Shown: positions 1 to 12,849 of the stretch, one piece after another | Position numbering within the stretch: position 1 is the first letter of the stretch | How the letters are laid out: each line of letters starts with the position of its first letter | Assembly: GCA_014526335.1 (NCBI GenBank) | Contig: JACTAT010000021.1 | Location: 1,049,299 to 1,113,298 of the forward strand | Direction: 5' to 3' | DNA: 64,000 bases | Origin: Chrysaora quinquecirrha | Taxonomy: Eukaryota; Cnidaria; Scyphozoa; Semaeostomeae; Pelagiidae | Notes under the pieces: model-generated | Told to the model about the DNA's origin: nothing | The model's database searches: none | What the model saw: the letters and a program-made list of their open reading frames with translations, nothing else | Position numbers and translations under genes: made by a program

Positions 1-1440
1 GGCCCGTTTCATGAAGAAAAATACTTAACTATAGTTTACCCTTTCAAGGGAAAAATGATCGTTGAAATGAATGTTTTATAGCCTGCTTGCAGTATACAAC
101 AAGGACGGGTCTAAGGGTGCATGCAGAGGTGGGCTAGAGTTGCACACAACTTCAGGATAGCGGGGGGGGGGGGAAGGGACAACTTTTGTTTTTTGTTTGA
201 CACTCCTCCGAGCGAGAAAAGTCAGAAAAAATTGATGAAGGCAGTATATTAACCCAAATGGGGATCAAAATACAGATAAGCTCATGGAATACAGCTGGAA
301 GACTAATGGAAATAGTAAAGTGGTAAAATGGTAGAGCCGCTAACCAAGGGAATTAGTATCAGCAAAGTGGGAAGAAGGAACTATTAGAAATAGGTATGTT
401 TAGGTATTCGGTATTATAAGGGACCGGTCAATATTTATGACTGGGTGGGGGCTGAAGAGAAAATGGGTGGGTAACTGAAAAATATAAGTTATTTTGATTG
501 GGGTTAACCAAAAATAAACCTTGAACATATTGAGGGTTGGGTTATTGTTTCTGTTTTTAGTGATGGGGTAAAGAAAATTTTAGACTAAAAGTTGGTGGGG
601 TAAAATTCTTTTGATGGTGCAAAATACTTTCTCTTCGGCCCCCAACCCGGTCATAAATAATGACCCTCCCTTAGTAATAGCGTAATTCATGCAAGGATTA
701 CTCGAAGCTTACCCATTGCTTTTCTCTTGTCCAAGGAAGCTTTTCAGAAGGGAAGAGTCACTCGGCGTCGGCAGTTTACCAGAAGGCAAATTGTTGGTTT
801 TGGGAAAACACGGAGACAGTAGAGGATGCAGCTTTGCTGAGAGTTTCTAAAAAGGAAAAACAGAAAGTCTGATTAAGCGCCCTCTCGAATAAGACCACCC
901 TTTGGGTTCCAATAGATTTAAATCAGGGCTTTTTTCTGGCCACTGGTCTTTTCATAATCACAATGAAGTCAGGATCATTTCCTTTGATGGTTATTTCTTA
1001 GAGTTAAGCGTGTGCCGATGCAGAAACCTTTCTGGTTTCGTTATACCAGTCTTAGTGACTACAAATCTTTGATAACTCTGAGATGAAAACAGATAGAGCT
1101 TTGACTTTTCTACAAGATATATTTATTAGGTTGAAGTTTACCTGGTTAAAGTTTGGCAAGATTTTGCGACAGTAAAGATTTTATATAAATTTACTTTTGG
1201 GGGTTACTTTTAGGCCCACCCAATAGATACTCGAGTAAAAGTCTAGGTTACAAGCCTTAGATGTCTAGCAATGACCCAGGAAAAGGCGTAGTTTTATATT
1301 ATCTTCACATATCAAATCTTAAGCAGAGAGTCGGCTTGCTATACAAATAAAATCTGTTTAAAAAGGAGGAATTTAACCCTGAAAGGATTTTGGTAAAAAT
1401 GACAGGATTACTTTTCTACGGAATATTATAAATAGCTCAC
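1..1440 (-). other. Intron side of the aftiphilin-like gene; no exon recognised
   Basis: This stretch lies past the splice donor that ends the large aftiphilin-like coding exon at 1441 (exon end GCTGCT followed by GTGAGC on the minus strand). It should be intron leading to the missing 3' exons, which are outside the window. I see no conserved coding exon in it. It holds a foldback element at 419-671 and a short decayed piece around 190-225 related to the repeat described at 25927-25968. Confidence 0.6.
419..671. mobile_element. Inverted-repeat (MITE-like) element, TA-flanked
   Basis: The left end reads AGGGACCGGTCAATATTTAT and continues to GAAGAGAAA. The right end is its imperfect inverse, from TTTCTCTTC to ATAATGACCCTCCCT. 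The outer bases are TA on both sides. It is about 250 bp with no coding potential, so it is a non-autonomous foldback element in the presumed intron. The class is not certain; a TA duplication would suit Tc1/mariner. Confidence 0.6.
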
Positions 1441-4400
1441 AGCAGCAATGCCTTTGTTTTGCAAAGTCGCAGATTCAGGAAAACTGGGTCGTTGATTGAA
1501 GTCACCGAAGTCATTCGCTTTGCTGACGTCACCCGCACTTTTACTTCCACTCAGGTCACTTTTCTTTGCTGAGTCAAAAGACGCCCAGTTATCATCATCC
1601 TCCTTTTGAAGACGAGGTACAGTTGAAAACGTGGAGTCTCCTTTTGAAAACGAGGCAAAGTTATCAAAACCATCATTATTTTGCGTAGTTGCTTTTGAAG
1701 TGAAGTTATCTTGATTCGAGCTGAAATCCCCCCAGTTTTCGTTCTGTGAGACAGCTTTTGCAGGGAAAAAGCTTGCATCGCCGGGGGTCTTGCTGAAATC
1801 TTGAAAGGTTGCAAAATCATCGTCATTTGATGTGTGTTCACTGGCATTACCAGTACTTTTAGGACTTGTGTTATCATTCAATTTACCCGTATGCTTTGTG
1901 ACAAAGTCCGATTTTTTGTATTTTGAATCTCCGAAAAATCGCCAAAATCATCATTGTCAGGTTGATTAACTTGCGCTGCCATTAAACTTGGTCCTTTTGT
2001 AGTCTTGAACTCAGAAAAATCACCAAAATCTCCACTTTTAGATTCAGGGTCTTGTGCTGTCATTACACCGGGCTCTTTAGTATTTTGAAATTCCGAAAAA
2101 TCGCTAAAATCATCGTCGTCAGGTTGATTATCTTTCGCTGTCAGTAAATTGAGGTTCATTTGTACTCTGGAACTCCGAAAAATCACCAAAATCTCCACTT
2201 TTAGACAGGGGGTCTTGTGTAGTCATTACACCAGGCTTTTTAGTATTTTGAAACTCCGAAAAATCGCTAAAATCATCGTCGTCAGGTTGATTATCTTGGG
2301 CTGTTTCTAAACTTGGTTCTTTTGTACTCTGGAACTCCGAAAAATCATCAAAATCAGTACTTTTAGATTGGGGATCTTGTGCTGTTTTAAAATTGGGCTC
2401 TCTAGGATTTTGAAGCTCGGAAAAGTCACCAAAATCTTGGTTGTCAGGGTTTTCCATTTGTTTTCTCGAAAACATGGGCTCTTTCGTACTCTGGAACTCA
2501 GAAAAATCACCAGAACTATTGTTTTTACATTGACTGTCTTTAGCCATGACGAAGTTTGCTTGTTTTAATCCCTTTGATTCAGAAAAGTCACCAAAACCAT
2601 CATTTTCCGACTGGGTTTCGTTTGTTTTCGCTTCCAAATTTGATTCTTTTGTACCCTCAGATTGTGCAAAGTCATGAAAACCTTTGCTGCCAGATTGAGC
2701 AGATTGACCATCCTGTACTGTCAAAAGCTTTGGCTCATTCGTTCCTTGAAACTCCGAAAAAGCACCGAAATCCTCGTTTTCTGATTCAGTGTCTTTTGCT
2801 GTAACTAAATTTGGTCCTTTTGTACCCTTGAGCTCTGCAAAATCACCAACATCATCAACATTTTCACCAGGGAATGTTGCCCCAGTAGTTTCACTTGGCT
2901 GAGACTCATTTGTGTCAATATTTTCCTTCAACGGAGAGTCACAAGCACTCCCATGGCCAGATGAATCATCACTCCTAGTGGTAAAAAAACCACTTTTAGT
3001 CTCCTTTGACAAGTTATTTTCTTCTAAGACTGTTGCATTATCAATAACTCCAAAAGCATTAAATTCACCAGTAATTTCGTTCTCACTTATGCTGTTGCTT
3101 TTCGATTCAAACTCTGGTCGTTGAAATTGTACATTTGTACCAGAAAATGAACCAAAATCTTCAAAATTCCCAAAATCATCATCATCAGGTACGTCCTTAG
3201 CTTCTCCACCTGACAATAATTCCGTCTTTTTCTGGCAATTTTCAAAACCAAATTTATCGCTACATGAATTTAAACTTTGTGTTTCTAAATGACCAGTATC
3301 TATGTTTTCCTTGACACTGGATAACTTTGCAGTGTCTAGTTTTGCTTGATTTTTAGCCAAATTGCTTTTTGTGGAACCAGCATCCAATAGCTTGTTTTGT
3401 GAATCAAAACTGTCATTATCCTCTTTTTGAACAGAACAACCTTGGTTTTTATCACCCACTGATTCAGTTCTCTGATTAAAGTTTGATATTACTTGATCAG
3501 AAGATTTCCTACCTTGGCCATGAGACAATTGAGGCAAGCCATGTAGGGTATCATTTTCTATCTTAGACAATGGAAGTGTTGAGTTTTTGGCCCCATCTTT
3601 CTCATCTGAAGATAACTCACTTTTACTAAATGAAGAGAAGTCTTGAAAATCATCTCCCTCACTCTGGAATCCAGCTCCTTCCTTGGGACCATCATTGTTT
3701 CCTTGATATGAATTAGTCTTGTTATGTTTCTTATCATCTGCAAAAAAACTCTCCTCAGTACATCTCCCAGAATCATTCCAATTCTCCTTGTCTTTATCCT
3801 TCGTCTTGAAGTTAAAACCATCAGCTGTCTTTCCTGACTTGTTTACCACCATTCCAACCCCATCTACATCACTTTTATTGGCATTTTCTTCGATATCAGA
3901 CTTTACTTCTGATTTTTTATTTGTAGAATCCTCAGTGCACTGACTGAAGTCACCAAAATCATCATCAATGTTGAAGTCATTAGAAGCATGCTGACTAAAA
4001 TCTCCAAAGCTATCATTATCATTGCAACTTCCAGAAGATTTTGAGCTTGTGCTTAGCGATGACTGGTATTTTTCACAATTTTTAGCTAACACTCCAATGT
4101 GTGTGCTGATTTCTTGATCTTGTAGAGATACCTCAGCAACATCATTTGAAGTACTAAAAACAGAATTTGGCACACCTGATAATGATCTAGCATTTTCCAT
4201 TTTATTATTCCTGTCAGTTACATTGTTTGAATTTGTTAAGTCTCCATTCATTTTCTTAAAATCTCCGAAGTCTTCATCACATGTAACTTCTTTCTTATCC
4301 CGTTTCCTCTCAGATGAAGCAAAATTAATTTCTTTACTGTTATCTTCTACAAAAACATTTCTCTCCATATTTTCCATATTCATATTTCCATTAGTTTCAA

Positions 4401-4878
4401 TTTTAATTTTTTCTGTTTTCTTAATTGAAAAATCTTCTTTATTATTGCTTTTATCTTTTAAATTCTCTTCAATCTTTGCAGAAGTGGGCTCCCTTCTACT
4501 AGCTTCTTCTCCAAAAGTATCAAAACTCTTAAAATTACCACTAGAATTAGGAAGCCCATTGCTAAGCATGCTTTTCATGCTGACATCATCGTTTTCATCA
4601 TCTTGCTTCTTGTTTTTGAGATTATTATCTCCGCTGTCAAACGCACTAAAATCTCCAAAAGAATCATCTTCTTTGCCATCATTTTTATGATTTTTACAGC
4701 TTTGGCTTGGCCAAGCATTCCAATCTGTTGCTCCAACATTAGTTGATTGAAAATCGGCAAAATCGTCATCATCATCAAAGTCGTCCATGGGAGGGGGTTC
4801 ATCATCAAATATTGGGGGGTAATTTGATGAACCATACATCCCCGATTCAGTTGATTTGCTTGTTCCTGAAAAATCCAT
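1441..4878 (-). CDS. AFTPH: Aftiphilin-like clathrin/AP-1 accessory protein, large 5' exon (partial)
   Basis: Aftiphilin works at the trans-Golgi and endosomes, binding clathrin and the AP-1 gamma-ear through short acidic-phenylalanine motifs. The start at 4878 gives an N-terminus with a YPP/PPP-D-acidic-FADF pattern like that of vertebrate aftiphilin, then DWNAWPS at residues 52-58, a WxxF-type ear ligand. The rest is low-complexity and acidic with dozens of FGDF, FSDF and FADF motifs, dense from about residue 690. The frame breaks twice: one extra base near 2146-2150 (an A run on the plus strand) and one missing base in the T run 1912-1917. Reading across both gives 3438 nt, exactly 1146 codons, ending at a plausible GTGAGC donor at 1441. 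The C-terminal clathrin-binding region would lie beyond the left edge. Identification rests on motif style and the N-terminus, so another protein rich in gamma-ear motifs remains possible. Confidence 0.68.
1900..2800 (-). repeat. Coding minisatellite, 81-bp unit (27 residues), in the aftiphilin-like exon
   Basis: Successive 27-residue units follow the pattern FxDFSEFQxTKEPxxxTAQD plus an acidic or KSxD tail. About nine to eleven units are recognisable between 2800 and 1900, getting more alike toward the 3' end. Each unit supplies one FGDF/FSDF ear-binding motif, so copy number would tune valency. Both one-base frame breaks of this exon fall in or next to the array. Confidence 0.85.
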
Positions 4879-5488
4879 TGTTACCTACCTCCTGTGATTG
4901 TGATGACTTTTTTCTACAACTGCAGGCAAAAACATCTCAGATCTCATACATACAGAAAGGTATTTTCAAGGCATAAAACGCAGTGCTATGTTTTAAATCG
5001 ATACTTGTCTTGTAAACTTGACTTTTCTCTCCATAATTCAGTGCGAAAAGTAATAGAAATTTGATTTTGCTGACGACGACAAGTGATCTTTTGGGTTAGG
5101 CCAGCCCTGCCCGGGCTCGTACACAAGTTCAATGGTAAAATTCTTTCCCTTCCTTCTTTTGAAATCAAACCATTATTATTATGCATGAAATTTTCCTCAG
5201 AAAGTGAACTCTACTTGACAAAAACTTTGAATTTTTATGAAGCTTTATTATTGATACCTTTGTGCATAAAAAGAAGCACTAATCCAAATTAAAAAATCGT
5301 CGTACTAACTGAGAAGTCAACTTGTCAATGTGGCAGCCATTTTACGAAATAGAAGACTGAGACTTTATTCGTCCCCAGTCCTCCAATTCTGGAGCTGTTT
5401 ACATGGAGTACTTTTCTCAAGTTCACCCACGTGACAAGATAACCCGCGAAGGACAAGTTTGTCAGTTGTGGCTAAAAGCTGTAGGGAA
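4879..5488. promoter_or_regulatory. Divergent intergenic region between aftiphilin-like gene and THADA
   Basis: The two start codons face away from each other, 610 bases apart, with no other gene between them, so the region must hold both 5' UTRs and promoters. I see no convincing TATA box. A 5' UTR intron for either gene cannot be excluded. Confidence 0.6.
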
Positions 5489-8400
5489 ATGGTGAAGACC
5501 AGAAAAGATAGAAATAGTCACTCATCTTCTGCCTTTAGCAAAGAAACACTTGATTTATTCAAAAATCTAACTATTGAAGGTACTAAATTTCGCTTTGTAT
5601 TTTAAAAATGTACCCCGATAAACGAGTTTTTCTAGTTCTACGAGAAGAACAGAGCAACAGACGAGGGCCTAGGCCAACGGCTAGATCTGCGCTCTTCATT
5701 CTTCAGTTTCTAAGAAATCAGTTTTCTAAATAATAAATTCCTTATACTCTAGGCTATATATAATAGCAAAAGTATTTAATGGCTAACAAGGATTCGTGTA
5801 ATATTTGTCTTTTCTTCTCACAGGTGTTGGTCATGATTTGGTTGAGGCTCTTCAAAATGGTCTTTGTGACAACTTGTTGGATAAGCTTGATAAGCCTGAC
5901 ATTGGTCTGGAACAGATTTCAGTCATCAAAAATGTAGGCCTACATGTCTCATTTATTTCAAAACCCTAAATATGTATGTACGCTAAACATTGATGCCACC
6001 CACACTCCAAGGTGGAATCCATGTCATCTTTACGCCGGAGATTACGCCAATGAAAACTGCTTTCGCGCCAAACAAAACAATAGATCCATTGTTCTATTAG
6101 GAAAATAGTCATGTTTGCTATTGTTTTCTGACAGATTAACGCCAGTACCCCAACAATTTTCCAAACTCCACGCCGGATTTCTCCGGCGTAGGCTACATGG
6201 ATTCCACCCTGGCCCACACTGCAGAGTTGGCCACTTGCACAAGTTGCGCACCCAAGTTTTTGATTAGAACAATGGGATAGAGTGATAGAAATGGACACAA
6301 GATCCATTGAAAAAAAGCAATGCTCTGCAAACACACTCAGGGGATGCCATGGTGTATTCCATCAATGTGTCAAGCAGAATAAGTTGAAGATTAGACAATA
6401 GAATAATAGAAAGAACAATAGAACATTTCTCTTCCACAATGGAGATCTTTGGCATATAGTACATTGAATGCAGCCTGAAGTGAGTGGGGCAGCCCCTCAA
6501 AGCGTGATCTAACATAGCTCTTGATGCCAAAAGCCAGTTTTGAGCGTGATTAGACCACCATACTACAGTTTTTTTTATTTTGGATAAACTGTTTGGATTC
6601 CCATCTAGGATCATAGGTCTCAACAAACCCAAGCAAGATAGTCTGAAACCTCCATGCTTGTCAGCTGGTCTAGTGGGGGATGACAGCTTCTTGGTACGCC
6701 GGTACACATCACCCAGTACACAGTACGACAGGCTAAAAATCGACCTGATATAGTATAATCACAGTCTGATACATGGTACACTTGAAAAATCAAAGCCATA
6801 ACATGCACATGTGTGCAAACTGGTAAACAGGTTGTTTGTCACAAATAATGACCAGTACGCTTTGTAAAAAGCTGGTACACGGGTACCCTGATCATAGCTG
6901 TCACCCCCCACTCTGCAGCCAGTTTGCAGAGTATGGCAGTTTTCAATAAGATTTGGGTGTGCAAGAGCCACTTTATATTGTTCTATCCTACTGTTAGCCT
7001 ATTGTACTATTCAAAATCTCACATTTCCAAGTGTCATACTCTGCAGTCAGGCTCTACAGCACACAGAGCTTTTAAATGCTGTTAATGCATATTTCTCAAA
7101 AAAGCAACAGATGCAGATCTCTGAATAAGTCCAAATTTTTCCATCTTCTTTAGGTTGGAAAACAGTTGAATTCAAGAACAGATGAGAATGCTGACAAGGG
7201 GAGTTTTGTTCTTCAAGCCTTAGTGTTTCTGTTTGTGAGGTGCAAAGCAAAGCACGCTGTACGACAGACCATAGCCAGGTATTTAATTAAAGTAGTATGT
7301 ACGTTATATATGCAGACATGTGTGGTGGTAGAAAATTTCTTAGGGGTGGGGGGTGTGCCAGGCACCAAATTTCCAAGTACAATTTTATCAATTGGTCAGT
7401 TGTTGTTGTTACTTTTTTGAGTAGGCTGTTGTTTCTAGCTTTTTCAGCTAATTTAGGCCTACTATGCATGCCCCATCCAGGCATGGGACCCCTAGTTTAA
7501 TTTCCCTTCCATAGGAGGGCAGAGTGAGTTGTTTAGTTATTCATATTGAAAGTAACCCATCCAGATGCTGACCTAATATGGCCAAGCTTAACTTCAGCTG
7601 TCTAACGAGAACACTCACTCTCACTCATTACCTGGTCTTCCTTCATTACCTTGGTGGTTTACTAAGTAAGCAGTTTAAACAACAGATCTGCTGAGTAAAA
7701 AGCTGATTTGTGATTTTGGGAATTTAACTGGTCCCTTTTTGTTGGCAGACATTGGGTCTTTAATATGAAACAAGGGCACAGATGACAGTTTGTCTTATTT
7801 TTTATTTTAGCATTTTCCAAGGGTTACCAGAAAATCTTAAAGCAGCTGCTGTCTCAGTGTTAAGTAAAAGTTTAGAAAGGGAAATTAGAGATTTGGAAAG
7901 AGAGTTGTTTGTATCAGATAAGGTACATAAACCTTGCAGTATTTTTTCAGCATCTGTATTTCATACCTCATTCATTAGCTATTTTCATTTCATACTGAAT
8001 TTTTCAGCGTCATCCATTCATCCTATATTCTTTCTCTATGGTGTCTTCATTTCATACCATATTCATTGGCATTTTCATTTCATACCATATAGATTGGCAT
8101 CTTCATTCCATACCACACTCATTAGAATCTTCATTTCATACGTTATTCATTGGCATCTTCATTTCATAACAAATTCATTAGCATCTTCTTTTCATACCAT
8201 GTTCATTCCATACCATGATCAGCATTGTCATTTTATACTGTATTCATTAGCATCATCCTTTCACACCATATTCAGTATCATCTTCTTCACTTGGTATATG
8301 TATGAGAAAACTTAAATAATGTTTATTTTTTCAGATAACTGTTGACTGTTTCAATGATTTATTTAATAAAGGAATCAGTGCTATCATGGCATTTATGGAG

Positions 8401-11400
8401 AACTTTCCACTGGGTGTGTATGAGTAAATCACTTCACTTAGAGTATTTTTGCATTCTTACATGCAAAGCTCTCTGATCTTTGCATTGAAGGCTGAATTTT
8501 GGTTTTTGAAGGACATTCAATTCCTCAAAAAGGTGTACAAGATCCCAATTGAATAAGAAAGATTTCCAAGAGATCCCAGCCAAGAGTGTACTAGATTCAA
8601 AAGAGTGAATTGTCCTTGCTGGTTTTTGTTATTTAATGTTTGGGTATTATGTGGTGTTAACTATTGTTTTGTTTTGTAAACAGGAAAAGTTGCCATTCAT
8701 GAAAGCAGACATGAAGGTATGGATTATTTTACAATCAAATTTATTATATCAAGAGTATGTGTTTTTTCCAAAAACTTCCGAATTTCGAAAGCAGAAAGTT
8801 TCCAAAAGCAGAATCCATGATTTTCAAAAAACATGAATTCTGGAAATCCAAGACATTGTTTGTTCCAAACCTCAGTCAATTTTCGCGCCAAATGTCTTGC
8901 TCACATCTTCCTCAGACTCTTTCGTGGATTTGGCAGCTGGTACAATTGCAGTAATTGCAGTCTCGTTCTAACTTCAAACCAAAAATTTCTCGAAATCTCG
9001 GAAACCTGCTTTTGATGGCTGAAGGTTTTGTACAGCTCCAGAACCCACCGTTTTTAGAAGATTGGCTTCGAAAAACACACATTCCGAAAAAAGAGGGCTA
9101 CCGAGTAAAACTGGTTTACAAGAACACGCCCTACATATGGTTTTTGTAAATCAGATATGATATGCTTCACACTAACATCTTTAATTTGATTTCCAGATCG
9201 CATCTTGAATTTAAGATCCCTGATCGATTCCCAGAACCGCTGTTCAGAAAAATTCCACTGTTACCTCTCTCATGAATTAATGCTGCAGTTTTAGCAACGG
9301 CAGTTTGTGGGAGAGACCCTGGACATAGCGGAGTATGTTGATGCATTTGCCCAGCATCCAAATTATTTGTAATGGGATGCTGGGTAGGGTTCACATTAGA
9401 AAGAAGATGACTAAAGCTTTCACCTTCCTATTGCAGTTCCAAACCACTCATTCAAGATTAACCAGCGTTTGTTATTCAAATGTTCGTTCGTTTCTACTCT
9501 GAGGAGTGTCATGGGAAAACAGATTTAAATCCAAAGATGTTTTAACTATTGCTTGCTTTTTTGTTTCAATTTTTGTGATTTCCATTGTAGTTCTGAGTTT
9601 CTTGTTCAGTGGATTAACCAGAGAAATGTCTCAACTCAGGTTTGTATTTTTCAGAAAAAATATTGGGCAAATGCTTCATTTGGGTCTTGAGAACCTTTCT
9701 GTGATGAAATTCCGGTTAATTGTCAAACTGTACGTAAACTTAAACCAATTTAATAAAGAAATTTTGTGTGTGCTTGATTGGGACCAATTCTGAAATGGTA
9801 TTGATCAATATGTTTTTGCTGATCATTTATTTTGTAAACAAAGGCCCTGGCCAAACGATCAAACATTATTCGTCAAACGTCTGAAATTTGCATGACAAAC
9901 GAAGTGTTTTACCATTCAGCCTCGTCACAAAACATTGCTCGCCAGACATATTTTGCTTCTGACAAGGAAGAATTTTTATAGTTGTTCAATAACTTGCTAG
10001 CAGTTCTGCTTGTCAAGCAATGTTTTGTGACGTGGCCAAACAGTCAAACATTGCTTGCAAGAAAATCTCAATGTTTGGCAAGAAATAGCTGATTGTTTGG
10101 CCAGGGCCTTACTGCACCGAACGGACAACGGGTGTGGTGATTATTCTAACTGTGATTGGTGCATTTCAATCAGCAACCATCTGGGTGTACTGTGGTTTGC
10201 CACTTGTGGAAAAATCTATCCTAGTGTTCGCCATTCAGTACAAATATGTGTACATATGTATGGTGCTGAAGAAGGCTCAATATAGCAAAACACGGAAAAG
10301 TCAAACGGGGAAGAGATTCTTTGGCTATATAACTTGGAGAGTTACTTGGCGATTTCAGTGAGCTCTATAGCTCAGTGGAAACTTCGTTGGCTCTCTGGTC
10401 ATGCAGCCCAAGGTTCGAGTCTCACTCATTGTGGTATGCCGCTTGTGGAAAATCTACTCTCAAAATTGTCAGATGAGAAAAGCTTTTAAGTATGTTCAAA
10501 GATGTTGCTGAAAAACTAAATGGGAAAAAAGGAAAAAGAAGTAAGAATAACAAAAATCAAAACAACATAAAATAAGTAAAATAAAAAACAAAAAAAAAGG
10601 AAGAGAGATACCAGTAAAGATAAATCTTGCACCCTGACAAGGTGTGCCCACTGCCCTGCGGTGGAGCGGATATCGTGGAATCTGGAATCTGAATCTGCAC
10701 ATCTTCACTACATTAAGTTTGTACGATGCTATATAGAAAGTAATTGACTTAAAATTTGTGGACTAAGATTTTATACCTTTTCTTTATTTCATTATTTCAC
10801 AGTGTTGCTGCCTCCTTGGATGCTAGAACAACATCAATGATGAACTGTCTATCAACGTTGAAATCAACAATAGCTGTCCTACAGTGCTGCAAATCAAATG
10901 GACAACAGCAAATAGAACTAAAAAACGGTAAAACCACAAAAATATTACTAGAAATGTTGAAGATCTCTTTGCATATCACTATGTCATCAGATTTCCTACT
11001 GGACTGCAGAAATGCTGCTGGGGTCGCTACTATATCGATTTTACAAAGTTTGCTCTCGAAAGATTCGCTTGGTTCTGCAATAACCAGGGTATTAGTCAGG
11101 GATTCTCCAAGGGCTTCCGACGAATGCCCTACCGAGTCCGGAGATTATCCTATGCAAGATTCTGTTGATATATCTAGTGAGTCTTATAGTGAAAAGCTAG
11201 AACAATCTACGTGTGTAAAAGACGGACCAAACCGTACAGCAGAATCAATTGTTTCTAATGATAGCAAGATAAAAGACAGACTGGGGAAAACTGTTGAAGC
11301 TAATATACCTAGTGACTCTTGTAGTAAAAAGCTAGAACCAACTACGTGTGTGAAAGAAGGACCAAAACTTGCAGCAGAATCGGTTGTTTCTAATGATAGC

Positions 11401-12792
11401 AAGAGAAAAGACAGACTGGGGAAAACTATAGAATCTAATGTCATTGGATATTGTGAAGAAAAACCGGAACTTGCTACCGAGTCTATCGAAGAGAGAGTTG
11501 CTAGCATACTTCAGGATGTATATCGAGATGGAGGCCATTGCATGGTATCGAGGCTTGTTATTGCACATGGCGTCGTAACTAAGTTGGATTCTGATGTTTT
11601 GCATGGCGGAGTGAGCAGTAAAGAAAATGGTGGATGGGAAAGCCTCTGTGTCAGTTCAGAGCTGAACTTTAAGTCTTCACAGGGTGCTCAGACTGGAGGA
11701 TTGTTTTCAAGTACTCTACTGGACACCCTGATGTCAATCTGTTCAACAGTAAACGAAAAAGGAACAACGGTTTTCGCCTTCAAAACGCTATTTTGTTGGA
11801 CAGTTGAAGCTTTGACTCATTGCAAGAAACTAAAGGACAGCGGAAATTTAACTCATCTGAAGTTGTTCTCTCCACACAGCTACATAACTCCAAAAATCAT
11901 CAAGACATTGAATAACTATCTAGATCACCCGATTGATGCAGTTCGACATCAAGTGCGAAACTCATTAGAAAACATAATCCGGATTATCAATCTATTTCCA
12001 GATTCAGATAATCATGTTTTGGATTTGCTAGAACATTGGGTCAAAGGAAGCCTTCGAGTGCGAAGTAACTGCATGGCTTTGTGTTGCATAATCAACTATG
12101 TTAAAATCAGTGATATTCTTCGGATTAGGAGCAGTTTTCCATTGGATTTAATCGATTGCTTGGATGATGCTAATCTGGTTTCACATATCTGTGACTTGTA
12201 TATCAAATCAGCTACTAAACATCGATCTGAGATTACGGATTTGCAATCTGAGATTACGGATTTGCAATCTGAGACCTTGGATTACAAATCGAATTATTCT
12301 GGATGGATTTCGATATGGTGTCAGCCTGTTTTTGATGTTCTTTCTGCTGTTGATAAATCGAGAAGATCAGCAGTTGTGGATTATCTGGTTCCTGGATTAC
12401 TAATCGGATTCCCAAACCTGATTAGGTTTATTCTGGATCGAAGCAAGGATTGTGTGGCTGCAAGGGACTATACCATTACTTCTGTTGTATTTTTGGCAAG
12501 AGCAAGAAGTTTGAAAGAATGTGCGAAACTTAAACTTGATCAAGAAAACACAGGTGACGTGGATTTATGGCATGGGTTAATCAAAGTAGATTCACTAAGA
12601 CATTGCCTTTGTCATATCGATGACCAGGTAAGGAGATTTGTATTTTTGTTTTCATCTCAACAGCAATGTTGTCAACGTTGCTTATTAACTAATGATTTAG
12701 CTAACTAGCTAAGTAGCTAACTAAATAACTAGCTGACTGACTGACTGACTGACTGACTGACTGACTGACTGACTGACTGACTGACTGACTGA

Positions 12793-12849
<57 letters not shown>

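Noticed and set aside
7782..8315. 177-residue plus-strand ORF
   Set aside because: Its first third is THADA exon 4; the rest reads through the donor into the 28-bp minisatellite.
10360..10430. tRNA gene (also 19726-19800, 20656-20730, 55025-55100)
   Set aside because: A and B boxes are present but acceptor and anticodon stems do not pair; all belong to repeated SINE families.
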